DNA of 64,000 nucleotides from Thiobacillus sp. (GTDB lineage Bacteria > Pseudomonadota > Gammaproteobacteria > Burkholderiales > Thiobacillaceae): NCBI GenBank assembly GCA_016124745.1, contig WGNC01000005.1, forward strand, positions 62,001-126,000, in the 5' to 3' direction. The position numbers were made by a program, and so were the translations under genes. The notes below the pieces were generated by a model. It made no database searches, was not told where the DNA came from, and saw only the letters and a program-made list of their open reading frames with translations. Shown here in pieces: positions 8,417 through 17,269 of this stretch (positions are counted from its first letter, which is position 1; the number at the start of each line of letters is the position of its first letter).

Positions 8417-9841
8417 ATGTTACGACCCACCCTGATGGCGGCGGCGCTGGCTGTCGCCATGCCGGCGCTGTCCGCGAATGCCCGCGCCGATGAGAACCTC
8501 GACGCTCTGCGCGCCGAACTGAAACAGATGAAGGAAAGCTACGAAACCCGTATCCAGGCGCTGGAAACCCGCCTGCAAGCTGCAGAAATCCAGGCGAACC
8601 AGGCCGCGCACACGGCAGACAAGGCTGTTCAGGCCGCCGATCAGGCCGAAATCCAGGCCCAGCGTGCAAGCGCCCAGGCAGCGCCAGTGGAAGGCACTGC
8701 GCCTGCAAGCCGACTGTCACAATTCAACCCTGAAATCTCGCTCATCCTGCAGGGCCAGTACGCCAACCTGGATGGCAACATCGAGAACCGCAATATCACC
8801 GGCTTCCTGTCCCCCGGCGATTTCGAGGCATCCAGCGGATTTTCGATCGCCGAGAGCGAGCTGGTCCTGTCCGCCAGCGTCGACCCGTATTTCCGCGGCT
8901 ACCTGAATGCTGCACTCGATCCTGACGGTGGCGTCGGGGTCGAGGAGGCCTGGGCCGAAACCACGGCACTGGGCCACGGCTTCACGGTCAAGGCAGGCCG
9001 TTTCCTGTCGGCACTGGGCTATCAAAACACGCAGCATCCTCATGCCTGGGACTTCGCCACCAACAACCTGATGTACGACGCAGCATTCGGCGGCGCCTAC
9101 ACGCAGAATGGCGCACAGGTGAAATGGGTCGCACCGACCGATCTGTACATGGAATTCGGCGCGGAGTTCGGCAACGGCGACAGCTTCCCCAGCACCACTT
9201 CGACGGGTCTGGGTGACTACACCCTGTTCAGCCACTTCGGCGGCGATTTCGATGTATCCAACAGCTGGACCGCGGGCTTGTCCTATCTGTATGGCAAGGC
9301 ACACGATCGCGAAAGCGGAATGGCGGACCTCAACGATGTCTGGGCCGACACCTACTTCAACGGCAACAGCACAAACTGGATCGCGAACTTCGTCTGGAAG
9401 TGGGCGCCGCAAGGCAACCCGACCGAGCGGTACTTCAAGTTCGCAGCCGAATATTTCTGGCGTGACGAACGGGGCAACCTGCTGTGCGCAGACAACACCG
9501 CCGCGGGCGGCGTGTGCAACGGCACTGACAGCGCCTATTCCTCCAGCCAGTCGGGCGGCTACCTGCAGGGCGTGTATCAGTTCATGCCGCACTGGCGGGT
9601 GGGATATCGCTACGACCGGCTGAACGACGGCGACTACAATTTCGGCGCCAACGACCCGTACCTGCCAGTGTATGACTATGCCCCGACCGCCAATACGGTC
9701 ATGGTCGATTATTCACCCTCGGAGTTCTCGCGTCTGCGCCTGCAATACACGCAGAACAAGTCGATGATCGACATCAGCGAGAACCAGTTCTTCGTACAGT
9801 ACATCATGAGCCTCGGTGCTCATGGCGCGCATAAATACTAG
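8417..9841 (+). CDS. Outer-membrane porin-like protein with N-terminal coiled coil
   Basis: This 474-residue protein has a signal peptide ending ANARA (about residue 24), an alanine/glutamine-rich coiled coil (about residues 27-85) and a long beta-strand-rich barrel with alternating aromatic and polar residues. The coiled coil plus barrel layout resembles trimeric OprO/OprP-like and zinc-regulated outer-membrane proteins. The C-terminus ends LGAHGAHKY rather than in the usual terminal phenylalanine, and the last strand seems to be FFVQYIMSLG. GGGAG precedes the ATG at 8417. It lies 10 bases ahead of the ZnuA-like gene, so it probably admits the metal that ZnuA captures. Substrate assignment is inferred from context only. 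Confidence 0.75.
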   Translation: MLRPTLMAAALAVAMPALSANARADENLDALRAELKQMKESYETRIQALETRLQAAEIQANQAAHTADKAVQAADQAEIQAQRASAQAAPVEGTAPASRLSQFNPEISLILQGQYANLDGNIENRNITGFLSPGDFEASSGFSIAESELVLSASVDPYFRGYLNAALDPDGGVGVEEAWAETTALGHGFTVKAGRFLSALGYQNTQHPHAWDFATNNLMYDAAFGGAYTQNGAQVKWVAPTDLYMEFGAEFGNGDSFPSTTSTGLGDYTLFSHFGGDFDVSNSWTAGLSYLYGKAHDRESGMADLNDVWADTYFNGNSTNWIANFVWKWAPQGNPTERYFKFAAEYFWRDERGNLLCADNTAAGGVCNGTDSAYSSSQSGGYLQGVYQFMPHWRVGYRYDRLNDGDYNFGANDPYLPVYDYAPTANTVMVDYSPSEFSRLRLQYTQNKSMIDISENQFFVQYIMSLGAHGAHKY

Positions 9842-9851
9842 GAGTCATGCC

Positions 9852-10751
9852 ATGAAATCGATTCGACTTGTTCTGACCCTGCTCGCCGCCCTGCCCGCGC
9901 TGGCGCATGCCGCCCTCAATGTCTTCGCCTGCGAACCCGAATGGGGCGCGCTGGCTCGCGAACTGGGAGGCGATTCGGTGAAGGTCTACACCGCCACCAC
10001 CGCGATGCAGGATCCCCACCGCATCGAGGCGCGCCCCAGCCTGATCGCGCAGATGCGGCGCGCCAATCTGGTCGTCTGTACCGGCGCCGAACTGGAAATC
10101 GGCTGGCTGCCCCTGCTGCAGCGCGAGTCCGGCAATGCCGACATCCAGCCTGGCCGCCCCGGCAATTTCGAGGCCGCCCGCTATGTCGCCCTGCTGGACA
10201 GGCCGACCCTGATCGACCGGTCGCAAGGCGACGTGCATGCGTCGGGCAATCCGCACATCCAGACCGATCCGCGCAACATCGCGCGGGTGGGCGAGGCGCT
10301 GGCCAAACGCCTAGCCGAAATCGACCCCGGCAATGCCGCGCTCTATCAGGCGCGCTGGAAGGACTTTTCGGCACGCTGGGACGCCGCCATCACACGCTGG
10401 CAAGCACAGGGCGCACCGCTCAAGGGCATGCCGGTGGTGGTCCAGCACAAGTCGTTCACCTATCTCATCAACTGGCTCGGCATGCGCGAAGTCGCCACGC
10501 TTGAACCCAAGCCCGGGATCGAGCCTTCGGTCGGCTACCTGGCAGAAGTGGCGGCGCACCTCAAGTCGACCCCGGCCAAGGCCGTGCTGCGCGCGACCTA
10601 TCAAAACCCGCGCGCCTCGGAATGGCTGGCTGAACGCGTGGATATTCCCGCTGTCGCCCTGCCCTTTACCGTGGGCGGCACACCCGGCACGGACGACCTG
10701 TTCGGTCTTTTCGATGTGACGCTGGCCGACCTGCTGAAGGTTGCACGATGA
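9852..10751 (+). CDS. znuA: ZnuA-like zinc/manganese ABC transporter binding protein
   Basis: This 299-residue protein belongs to the cluster A-I metal-binding family. A signal peptide ends near HAALNV. Candidate metal histidines are His56 in DPHRIEARPS, His135 in NPHIQTDP and His199 in HKSFTYL, and a GIEPSVGYL segment occupies the usual acidic-ligand position. The acidic, His-rich loop of E. coli ZnuA is absent. The first motif has DPHR rather than DPHH. AGGAG lies before the ATG at 9852, which I prefer over the frame opening at 9816. It overlaps the permease by ATGA. Zinc is favoured over manganese because of the COG0523 GTPase and degenerate DksA upstream. Confidence 0.85.
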   Translation: MKSIRLVLTLLAALPALAHAALNVFACEPEWGALARELGGDSVKVYTATTAMQDPHRIEARPSLIAQMRRANLVVCTGAELEIGWLPLLQRESGNADIQPGRPGNFEAARYVALLDRPTLIDRSQGDVHASGNPHIQTDPRNIARVGEALAKRLAEIDPGNAALYQARWKDFSARWDAAITRWQAQGAPLKGMPVVVQHKSFTYLINWLGMREVATLEPKPGIEPSVGYLAEVAAHLKSTPAKAVLRATYQNPRASEWLAERVDIPAVALPFTVGGTPGTDDLFGLFDVTLADLLKVAR

Positions 10752-11536
10752 CCCCAGCCGCGCTCAACTTTGCCGCGCTCGATCCGTCGTTGCTGCTGCC
10801 ACCACTCGTCGCAGGCCTGCTGGTGCTCGCCACCCATGTTCCTCTGGGACAGCGGGTTCTCGCACGAGGCATCATTTTTCTCGATCTGGCGGTGGCGCAG
10901 ATCGCGGTGCTGGGCGTCATTGCCGCCCATGCCATGGGCTGGGACACTCAGGGCTGGCAGACGCAGCTGGCCGCGGCGGTTGCCGCCGTGGGCGGCGCGG
11001 CACTGCTGGCAGGGTGCGAAAAGCGCTGGCCGGACATCCAGGAGGCCCTGATCGGCTCATCCTATATCGTGGCCGCCAGCCTGGCGGTGCTGCTGCTGGC
11101 CGGCAATCCGCACGGCGGGGAGCAACTGGGCGAACTCCTGACCGGGCAGATCCTCTGGGTGAGCACACGGCAGATTCTCCAGATTGCAGTGCTGTATGCG
11201 ATGCTGCTCGCATTCTGGTGGATCCGGTCGACCCGCCTGGGGTCACTCGGTTTCTATCTGATCTTTGCGCTGGCGATCACCGCCTCGGTCCAGTTGGTCG
11301 GTGTGTACCTCGTGTTCGCCAGCCTGATCCTGCCCGCACTGGCGGTGCGCAGACTGCCCGTCCGGGCGGGCCTGCCGGTCGCATGGATGCTTGGAGCGCT
11401 GGCCTATGCGGCCGGGCTGGCGGCCTCGGCGCTGTTCGACTGGCCGGCCGGACCCGCGATCGTCATTTCGCTCGCCATGACTGCCCTGCTAGGCGGCAAT
11501 TTGCGACGGGTTGCCGCAATCGGGCGACAGAGCTAG
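10748..11536 (+). CDS. znuB: ZnuB-like metal ABC transporter permease
   Basis: This 262-residue protein is a very hydrophobic ABC-3 family permease with about seven to eight membrane helices. It has the conserved loop GSSYIVAASLAVLLLAG and the cytoplasmic coupling segment around GLRSTRLGSLGFYLIF. It forms the membrane channel partner of the ZnuA-like protein just upstream, which it overlaps by four bases. No ABC ATPase (ZnuC) lies on either side: the next gene is a STAS protein. The ATPase must therefore be encoded elsewhere or shared with another importer. A long frame on the same strand at 10741-11682 is a shadow of this gene. Confidence 0.85.
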   Translation: MTPAALNFAALDPSLLLPPLVAGLLVLATHVPLGQRVLARGIIFLDLAVAQIAVLGVIAAHAMGWDTQGWQTQLAAAVAAVGGAALLAGCEKRWPDIQEALIGSSYIVAASLAVLLLAGNPHGGEQLGELLTGQILWVSTRQILQIAVLYAMLLAFWWIRSTRLGSLGFYLIFALAITASVQLVGVYLVFASLILPALAVRRLPVRAGLPVAWMLGALAYAAGLAASALFDWPAGPAIVISLAMTALLGGNLRRVAAIGRQS

Positions 11537-11576
11537 TATCCAACATCGAACTCCCGACTCAGGCACACTTAATTCC

Positions 11577-12692
11577 GTGGCTCTCCCGTTTTTCAGAAGA
11601 AGCAAGGACAAGTCTTCCAGCTCCACGCACAAGCCGGGGGCGGCGGCGGCTGCCGAAAGAGAATCGCACGAGACCCTGCTGACCATGGACATGGGCGGCG
11701 GCAGCGGCATCGTGGTGGAAGAGAACACGGGTGCGCCCCAATCGCCCGTGGACGAGGCCGCGATCCTGTATGCCAGCGGCCAGAACGAGACGGCTGAACG
11801 CATGTTGAAGGAGGTTGTAGCAACGGGCGATCGCCGTGCCTGGCACATGCTGTTCGACCTCTATGCCATCCAGAACCGCGAAAAGGATTTCGAACAGCTC
11901 GCCATGGAATATGCGATGCGCTTCGAATCATCACCGCCGGTCTGGCAAAAAATCGGCGGCAGCGGTTCATCCAAGGCACAGCCGGCACAAACCGCCGCTA
12001 GCCTGGAGTTGCCCGGATTGCTCGACAAGAAAGCGACCGAAGCCTTGCGCGAAAGCATCGCGGCCGCCGATAAAAAGGCCACGCTGCGCATTGATTTTTC
12101 GCGCATCGAAATGGTCGACGAAGCGGGCGCCGACGATTGCACGCAGATCCTGAGCGCTGCCCGCAAAGCCAAGCGCAAGCTGCAGGTCAGCGGCGTCGAC
12201 CGTCTGACCGCACTGCTGCTGGACCTCAACCGTGCCACGCACAGCCGCCCGGTACACTGGTTACTGCTGCTGGAACTCTATCAAACGCTTGGCCGGCAGG
12301 AGGCTTTCGAAGACCTGGCAGTGGACTATGCCGTGCGCTTCGAGGTATCTCCGCCGTCATGGAGCGCGGTACAGGCCGCTGAAGTGGTACAGGCCGCCCC
12401 TGCCGAAGGCGGCGATGTGCTGCAGTTGAAAGGCGACATCACCCCGGGCAACGAAGGCGCCATACAGCAGTTCAGCGACTACGCCGCCGCCCACAACGAT
12501 GTGCTGGTCGATCTGGGACAGGTCACCCGTATCGACTACGGCAGCGTCAGCCATCTCATCAGCGTGCTGATGCAGTGTCTGGGCAATGGAAAATCGATCA
12601 CCCTGCGCGGTCACAACGCGCTTATCCACGAGCTTTTCCGTGTCATGGGCATCGACCAGCTGGCGCAACTTGTTCCACGACACCCCGACTGA
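11577..12692 (+). CDS. Tandem TPR-like/STAS-domain protein of unknown role
   Basis: This 371-residue protein has two copies of one helical module followed each time by a STAS-like segment. The helical modules (11830-11943 and 12247-12362) share the pattern W-x(2)-L...F-x(2)-L-A-x(2)-Y-A-x-R-F-E-x-S-P-P-x-W. The STAS parts (about 12006-12198 and 12417-12680) carry I-D-x-S/L-x(5)-D-x-x-G/S-like strands. The N-terminus is basic and low in complexity. The GTG at 11577 gives VALPFFRR and avoids overlap with znuB. The longer ATG at 11511 would run into the permease. STAS domains often scaffold anti-sigma or stress signalling, but no kinase or phosphatase lies beside it. It precedes hslVU. Confidence 0.7.
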   Translation: MALPFFRRSKDKSSSSTHKPGAAAAAERESHETLLTMDMGGGSGIVVEENTGAPQSPVDEAAILYASGQNETAERMLKEVVATGDRRAWHMLFDLYAIQNREKDFEQLAMEYAMRFESSPPVWQKIGGSGSSKAQPAQTAASLELPGLLDKKATEALRESIAAADKKATLRIDFSRIEMVDEAGADDCTQILSAARKAKRKLQVSGVDRLTALLLDLNRATHSRPVHWLLLLELYQTLGRQEAFEDLAVDYAVRFEVSPPSWSAVQAAEVVQAAPAEGGDVLQLKGDITPGNEGAIQQFSDYAAAHNDVLVDLGQVTRIDYGSVSHLISVLMQCLGNGKSITLRGHNALIHELFRVMGIDQLAQLVPRHPD

Positions 12693-12885
12693 TCCCCGGG
12701 GCAGCCAGAGCGGCACCCCGATCGCCGAGGCTGCTGCCGTGGCATGAGGGACTCGCCTGTACCGGCATTTACACGCCCACTGACAAGTCTGACCATACTG
12801 GCTGTCGTTACCTTGCGGCTGCAGAATCGCATGGGGTGATGCCTGCAGCAGGCCAAACCCCCTCATCGCCAGGCTGAGCGTCCTT

Positions 12886-12901
12886 TATAATCGACGGCAT
12901 G
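12886..12901 (+). promoter_or_regulatory. -10 element immediately upstream of hslV
   Basis: A consensus TATAAT is followed by only seven bases before the hslV ATG at 12899. A sigma-70 transcript from this box would start at or within a base or two of the ATG, so the mRNA would be leaderless. No Shine-Dalgarno precedes the ATG. A -35 box is not obvious. Confidence 0.5.
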
Positions 12902-13444
12902 GAACAATATCGCGGCACCACCATCTTGTCTGTCCGGCGCGGCGCGGACGTTGCCCTTGGCGGCGACGGCCAGGTCACGCTCGGCAACATCGTCATCAAA
13001 TCCACCGCCCGCAAGGTGCGGCGGCTGTACCAGGAAAAAGTCCTGGCCGGGTTTGCCGGTGGCACCGCAGACGCCTTCACCCTGTTCGAACGCTTCGAAG
13101 CCAAGCTCGAAAAGCATTCCGGACATTTGCTGCGCAGCGCGGTCGAACTCGCCAAGGATTGGCGCACCGACCGCATGCTGCGACGGCTCGAAGCCATGCT
13201 GGTGGTGGCCGATGGTGAGCACTCGCTCATCATCACCGGCAACGGCGACGTGCTGGAGCCAGAACTCGGCATCGCCGCCATCGGCTCCGGCGGCGCGTTT
13301 GCCCAGTCCGCCGCCCGCGCACTGCTGGAAAACACCGACCTGGCTCCAGTTGAAATCGTCAAGAAAAGCCTCACCATCGCGGGAGACATCTGCATTTACT
13401 CGAACCAGAATCATGTGATTGAGGAATTAGGGGGCAGAAGCTAG
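12899..13444 (+). CDS. hslV: ATP-dependent protease subunit HslV (ClpQ)
   Basis: This 181-residue protein is a threonine peptidase of the proteasome beta-subunit type. After removal of MEQYRG the mature chain starts with Thr in TTILSVRRG. The conserved [15 protein letters not shown] and [16 protein letters not shown] segments and the C-terminal GDICIYSN box are intact. HslV forms a double hexamer degrading unfolded proteins delivered by HslU, encoded next. The last residues (GGRS) are encoded inside the repeat that separates hslV from hslU. There is no ribosome binding site, and a -10 box ends seven bases ahead, which suggests leaderless translation. Confidence 0.96.
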   Translation: MEQYRGTTILSVRRGADVALGGDGQVTLGNIVIKSTARKVRRLYQEKVLAGFAGGTADAFTLFERFEAKLEKHSGHLLRSAVELAKDWRTDRMLRRLEAMLVVADGEHSLIITGNGDVLEPELGIAAIGSGGAFAQSAARALLENTDLAPVEIVKKSLTIAGDICIYSNQNHVIEELGGRS

Positions 13445-13537
13445 GGATTAGGGAACGAGCGGCCTGTGGCCGCGTCTTCCTGAAAACAACCGCGAAGCGA
13501 CCTCCCCTAGCCCCTAGCTCCTAATCCCTGGCCCCTA
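13424..13537. repeat. Inverted low-complexity repeat between hslV and hslU
   Basis: The left arm (13424-13452) is rich in CTAGGGATTAGGG-like units, and the right arm (13503-13537) carries the complementary CCCCTAGCCCCTAGCTCCTAATCCC-like units. A 6-bp GCGGCC/GGCCGC hairpin sits between them at 13459-13473. The hslV stop codon lies inside the left arm. The gap to hslU is 96 bases, where these genes are usually almost adjacent. Confidence 0.65.
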
Positions 13538-13540
13538 CCC

Positions 13541-14863
13541 ATGACCCCCAAAGAAATCGTCCACGAACTCGACAAGCACATCGTCGGCCAGGCCGCAGCC
13601 AAGCGCGCAGTGGCGGTCGCCCTGCGCAACCGCTGGCGGCGCCAGCAGGTCAGCGAGCCGCTGCGCCAGGAGATCACCCCCAAGAACATCCTGATGATCG
13701 GCCCGACCGGCGTCGGCAAGACCGAAATCGCGCGGCGCCTGGCGCGGCTCGCCAATGCGCCCTTCATCAAGATCGAGGCGACCAAGTTCACCGAGGTCGG
13801 CTATGTCGGGCGTGATGTCGACACCATCATCCGCGACCTCATGGAAACCGCGATCAAGGATCTGCGCGCACAGGCGACGCAGAAAGTGAAATTCCGTGCC
13901 GAAGAGGCGGCCGAAGACCGCGTCCTCGACGCGCTGCTGCCGCCGCCACGCAGCGTCGGCTTTGGTGAGGCCGAGCCGCCGCGCGAAGAGGGCGCAGCGC
14001 GCCAGCGCTTCCGCAAGATGCTGCGCGAAGGCGAACTCGACGACAAGGAAATCGAAATCGAGCTCGCGGCGGTCAGCCCCAGCATGGAAATCTTCACTCC
14101 GCCCGGAATGGAAGACCTGTCGCAGCAACTACAGGGCATGTTTGCCAATCTGGGGCAAAGCCGCCGCCAGACCCGCAAGCTGAAAGTGCGCGAAGCCTTC
14201 AAGCTCTTGACCGAGGAGGAAGCCGGTCGACTGGTCAACGAAGAAGACACCAAGCAGCAGGCGCTGGAAGCCGTCGAACAGAACGGCATCGTTTTTCTCG
14301 ACGAGATCGACAAGATCGCCACGCGCAGCGAGGCTCAGGGCAGCGACGTGTCGCGCCAGGGCGTGCAGCGCGACCTCTTGCCGCTGATCGAGGGCACCAC
14401 GGTGTCGACCAAGTACGGCATGGTGAAGACCGACCACATCCTGTTCATCGCCAGCGGCGCATTCCACCTGTCCAAGCCGTCCGACCTGATCCCGGAATTG
14501 CAGGGGCGGCTACCGATCCGGGTCGAACTGCAGGCGCTATCGGTGGAAGACTTCGAACAGATTCTGACTTCGACCGATGCCTGCCTGACGCATCAGTACA
14601 AGGCCCTGTTGGCAACCGAAGGCGTCACGCTCACCTTCACCGACGACGGCATCCGCCGCATTGCCGAGATCGCCTTCGAGGTCAACGAACGCACCGAGAA
14701 CATCGGCGCGCGCCGCCTGCATACGGTGATGGAAAAACTGCTGGAGGAGATTTCCTTCGACGCCGGCAGCGTCACCGGCGAACACGTCGTCGACGCCGAC
14801 GTGGTGACCAGCCGCCTCGCTGCGCTGGCCGCCCGCGAAGACCTCGCACGCTATGTCTTGTAG
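13541..14863 (+). CDS. hslU: ATP-dependent protease ATPase subunit HslU (ClpY)
   Basis: This 440-residue protein is an AAA+ unfoldase of the usual length. Walker A GPTGVGKT is at residues 54-61, the pore motif GYVGRDV is at about residues 88-94, and Walker B VFLDEID is near residue 253. The variable I-domain (about residues 110-230) lies between the Walker motifs. Sensor 2 is in [14 protein letters not shown], and the C-terminus ends in LARYVL, the tail that docks into HslV. It unfolds substrates with ATP and feeds them to HslV upstream. Spacing to hslV is enlarged by a repeat, so co-transcription is probable but not certain. Confidence 0.97.
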   Translation: MTPKEIVHELDKHIVGQAAAKRAVAVALRNRWRRQQVSEPLRQEITPKNILMIGPTGVGKTEIARRLARLANAPFIKIEATKFTEVGYVGRDVDTIIRDLMETAIKDLRAQATQKVKFRAEEAAEDRVLDALLPPPRSVGFGEAEPPREEGAARQRFRKMLREGELDDKEIEIELAAVSPSMEIFTPPGMEDLSQQLQGMFANLGQSRRQTRKLKVREAFKLLTEEEAGRLVNEEDTKQQALEAVEQNGIVFLDEIDKIATRSEAQGSDVSRQGVQRDLLPLIEGTTVSTKYGMVKTDHILFIASGAFHLSKPSDLIPELQGRLPIRVELQALSVEDFEQILTSTDACLTHQYKALLATEGVTLTFTDDGIRRIAEIAFEVNERTENIGARRLHTVMEKLLEEISFDAGSVTGEHVVDADVVTSRLAALAAREDLARYVL

Positions 14864-14919
14864 CGGGCCACAGTGCATAGCGCCTTGTCCCTTAACATTG
14901 AGAGTGACACCCTGAACGC

Positions 14920-15453
14920 ATGAATCCCGAAGAAATCCAACCCGTTGCGACACGCAACAAGCTCCTGTCCTCCATCCTGTTCGGCAGCCGCTGGCTGCAG
15001 GTGCCGCTCTACCTCGGCCTGATCGGTGCGCAACTCGTTTATGTCGTGCACTTCATGGTCGAACTGGAACACCTCGTCGTCGGCACCTTCACGCTGACCG
15101 AAGAGGCGATCATGCTCATCGTGCTGGGCCTGATCGACGTCGTGATGATCTCCAACCTGCTGATCATGGTGATCGTCGGCGGCTACGAAACCTTCGTCTC
15201 GCGCTTGAACCTGGAGGGCCACCCAGACGAGCCCGAGTGGCTGTCGCACGTCAACGCCAACGTGCTGAAGGTCAAGCTGGCCACCGCCATCATCGGCATT
15301 TCGTCGATCCACCTGCTCAAGACCTTCATCAACGCGCCGAACCTGACCGACAAGGTGCTGATGTGGCAAACCCTCATCCACATCACGTTCGTCCTTTCAG
15401 CCATCTCGATCGCCTATATCGACAGGCTGATGCCGCATCCCGTGAAGCATTGA
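14920..15453 (+). CDS. UPF0114 (YqhA-type) membrane protein
   Basis: This 177-residue protein has about four membrane helices (near residues 22-48, 62-86, 116-138 and 145-165) and the family hallmarks LFGSRWLQVPLYLGL, LIDVVMISNLLIMV and the GGYETFVSRL loop. The family is widespread in proteobacteria and its function is unknown. It sits 56 bases after hslU on the same strand and could be read from the same transcript. No ribosome site is evident. It is followed by a REP-like repeat and then by the convergent bufferin operon. Confidence 0.85.
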   Translation: MNPEEIQPVATRNKLLSSILFGSRWLQVPLYLGLIGAQLVYVVHFMVELEHLVVGTFTLTEEAIMLIVLGLIDVVMISNLLIMVIVGGYETFVSRLNLEGHPDEPEWLSHVNANVLKVKLATAIIGISSIHLLKTFINAPNLTDKVLMWQTLIHITFVLSAISIAYIDRLMPHPVKH

Positions 15454-15479
15454 ATCGCTGGGGAAGCGCTGATTTATTG

Positions 15480-15519
15480 CGTTCGTGGTGAGCCCTTCGA
15501 CCATGCTCAGGACGAACGG
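15480..15519. repeat. REP-like element, single half, downstream of bufC
   Basis: This 40-base element begins CGTTCGTGGTGAGC and ends CAGGACGAACGG, matching the two cores of the 73-base doublets at 1701-1773 and 17702-17774 with the middle missing. It has ends that can pair (CGTTCG with CGAACG). It lies just beyond the bufC stop at 15541, with its GTTCGTGGTGAGC core on the opposite strand to that of the copy at 17702. Confidence 0.7.
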
Positions 15520-15540
15520 ACCTAATTGATCAGCGACTCC

Positions 15541-16329
15541 CTAGGCCGACGGACGCGTCAGTTCGACGATCAGTTCATCCTGCAACCAGGATCGCAGGTT
15601 TGCGGCCGCCAAGCCGGCGGCCTCCTGGTCGGAGAACTGCTCGCCCAATGCGGCACAAACCCCGGCGAACGATGCGCCGTCGTGCAACTGCATCAGGGCA
15701 GCGTGCTCCACGGCCCGGATGGTGCGGAAATGCGGCTGCCAGCCCTTGCGCCAGATCAGCAGCCAGGTTGGAACGGGCAAGGACGCGGCGACCGGTGGCA
15801 CCTGCTCCTGATCGAGCGCATGCCAGATGCTCACGCTGTTGCAGCGCAACGGCGTGACAAACAGCGTCGGGGTAAAGCGGAATCCCGCGCCGGCCCAATC
15901 CTCAGCGGACAATCCCGCCAGTTCATCGGCTTGAACCGGCGTGGCGTTCGGCCCATCGAACGCCTGGCGCAGCTGCCAGTCGATCAGCGCCAGTTCGGCG
16001 ATATCCGGATCTTGCGGGAACCGGTTTGCCAGCCATTGCGAAAACGCCGCGCCGTGCCAGCGCAGATTGCGATGGCGGGAAGGGTTGTCAGCAATGAACG
16101 CCAAGGCTGACGTCTCGAACCTTGCATCCCCCAGATAGGCCCAGGTTTTTTCATACGCGTCCCGCAGGTTTTCCAGGAGTCGTACGCGATAGGCATTGTG
16201 GTAGATGCGAAGACGATGATCGACGCCGATGCGTCCACCGTCGACCACCTCATGCGCTATCGGACTGGGCCGGCCAAGCAGATGGTCATGGAATGCGGCC
16301 TGCAAGCCCGCCAATCCAGGTGATTTCAC
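15541..16329 (-). CDS. bufC: BufC/HvfC-type partner protein (DUF2063 N-terminal domain)
   Basis: This 262-residue protein has an N-terminal DUF2063-type helical domain (about residues 8-98) with the familiar [20 protein letters not shown] segment. A second mixed domain contains [13 protein letters not shown] and a C-terminal tryptophan-rich part. In bufferin and related HvfABCD systems this protein pairs with the DUF692 enzyme and is thought to present the precursor peptide. The start at 16329 overlaps bufB by ATGA. It is the last gene of the operon bufA-bufB-bufC. No DoxX-type bufD follows. Family recognition is good, while the biochemical role is from the literature on relatives. Confidence 0.85.
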   Translation of the reverse strand: MKSPGLAGLQAAFHDHLLGRPSPIAHEVVDGGRIGVDHRLRIYHNAYRVRLLENLRDAYEKTWAYLGDARFETSALAFIADNPSRHRNLRWHGAAFSQWLANRFPQDPDIAELALIDWQLRQAFDGPNATPVQADELAGLSAEDWAGAGFRFTPTLFVTPLRCNSVSIWHALDQEQVPPVAASLPVPTWLLIWRKGWQPHFRTIRAVEHAALMQLHDGASFAGVCAALGEQFSDQEAAGLAAANLRSWLQDELIVELTRPSA

Positions 16330-17207
16330 AGCACGGCCTCGCGGGTTTTCTGCACTCCGGACCCCCGCATCCCGGCAGCGATGGCGCGTGCCCGGTCCAG
16401 TTCCGCAATCAACCTATCGAGCTCGGGAATATTGTCATCGCGCTCGATCATGGTCGCCACTTCACCGAAGCGCGAACAGGCATGACGGTAGAGATCCCAC
16501 ACAGGCTCGGCCACCGGATGGTCATGGGTATCGACAATGTAGTCGCCATGATCACTATGCCCGGCCAGATGAATCTGCTGCACCCGTTCCACCGGCAGGT
16601 GATTCACGAACGCAATCGGATCAAAGCCATGGTTGATGCCACTGACGTAGATGTTGTTGACGTCGAGCAGCAGCAGGCAGTCGGCCTGTTCGGCTACCTG
16701 GCGCAGGAACGCCCATTCGCTTATTTCGGAACTGCGGTACTCGAGATAGCTCGACACGTTCTCCAACAGAATGCGCTGACCCAGCGTGTTCTGCACCTGG
16801 TCGACGTGGCGCACCACCAGTCGCAGCGCTTCTTCGCTGTACGGCAGCGGCAGCAAATCGTGGGAATTGCGGCCTTGCACTCCGGTCCAGCACAGATGGT
16901 CCGATATCCAGAGCGGTTGCACATGGTTTGCCAGCGCCTTGAGATCGGCCAGGTATGCCGCATCGAGCCCTTCGGTCGAACCGACCGACAGCGACACACC
17001 ATGCATGGCCACCGGATAGCGCTCGAGGATGGCGTCGAGCATGGCCAGCGGCTTGCCGCCCGGGATCATGTAATTCTCCGAAATGATTTCCAGCCAGTCG
17101 ACCGCCTGCGGTTCACGCAGGAAATCCGCGTAGTGGACGGGTCGCAATCCAAGGCCGAAGCCCGGAGAAGTCTTTCCCGTGACGGAGGTAGCAGGATTCA
17201 TCGGCAT
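16326..17207 (-). CDS. bufB: MNIO (DUF692) peptide-modifying enzyme BufB
   Basis: This 293-residue protein is a DUF692/MNIO oxidase, a TIM-barrel enzyme using two or three iron ions to modify cysteines of a RiPP precursor. Visible hallmarks are [11 protein letters not shown], the metal-ligand regions [38 protein letters not shown] and [10 protein letters not shown], and the late DTHDHPV. In known bufferin systems the enzyme converts cysteines to thiooxazole-type rings. The long frame reaching 17588 runs through bufA, so the start is MPMNPAT at 17207 or the ATG at 17201. Neither has a strong ribosome site, which hints at coupling to bufA, 62 bases upstream. Confidence 0.9.
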   Translation of the reverse strand: MPMNPATSVTGKTSPGFGLGLRPVHYADFLREPQAVDWLEIISENYMIPGGKPLAMLDAILERYPVAMHGVSLSVGSTEGLDAAYLADLKALANHVQPLWISDHLCWTGVQGRNSHDLLPLPYSEEALRLVVRHVDQVQNTLGQRILLENVSSYLEYRSSEISEWAFLRQVAEQADCLLLLDVNNIYVSGINHGFDPIAFVNHLPVERVQQIHLAGHSDHGDYIVDTHDHPVAEPVWDLYRHACSRFGEVATMIERDDNIPELDRLIAELDRARAIAAGMRGSGVQKTREAVL

Positions 17208-17269
17208 CGATGTCGCAGGCAGAAATTGGCGGAAGCAGGCCCTTCGTGGCCTGCTTCCTGGCGACCGGC

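Noticed and set aside
10741-11682. Plus-strand frame overlapping the ZnuB-like permease
   Set aside because: It translates to an arginine/glycine-rich chain, while the permease frame gives membrane helices.
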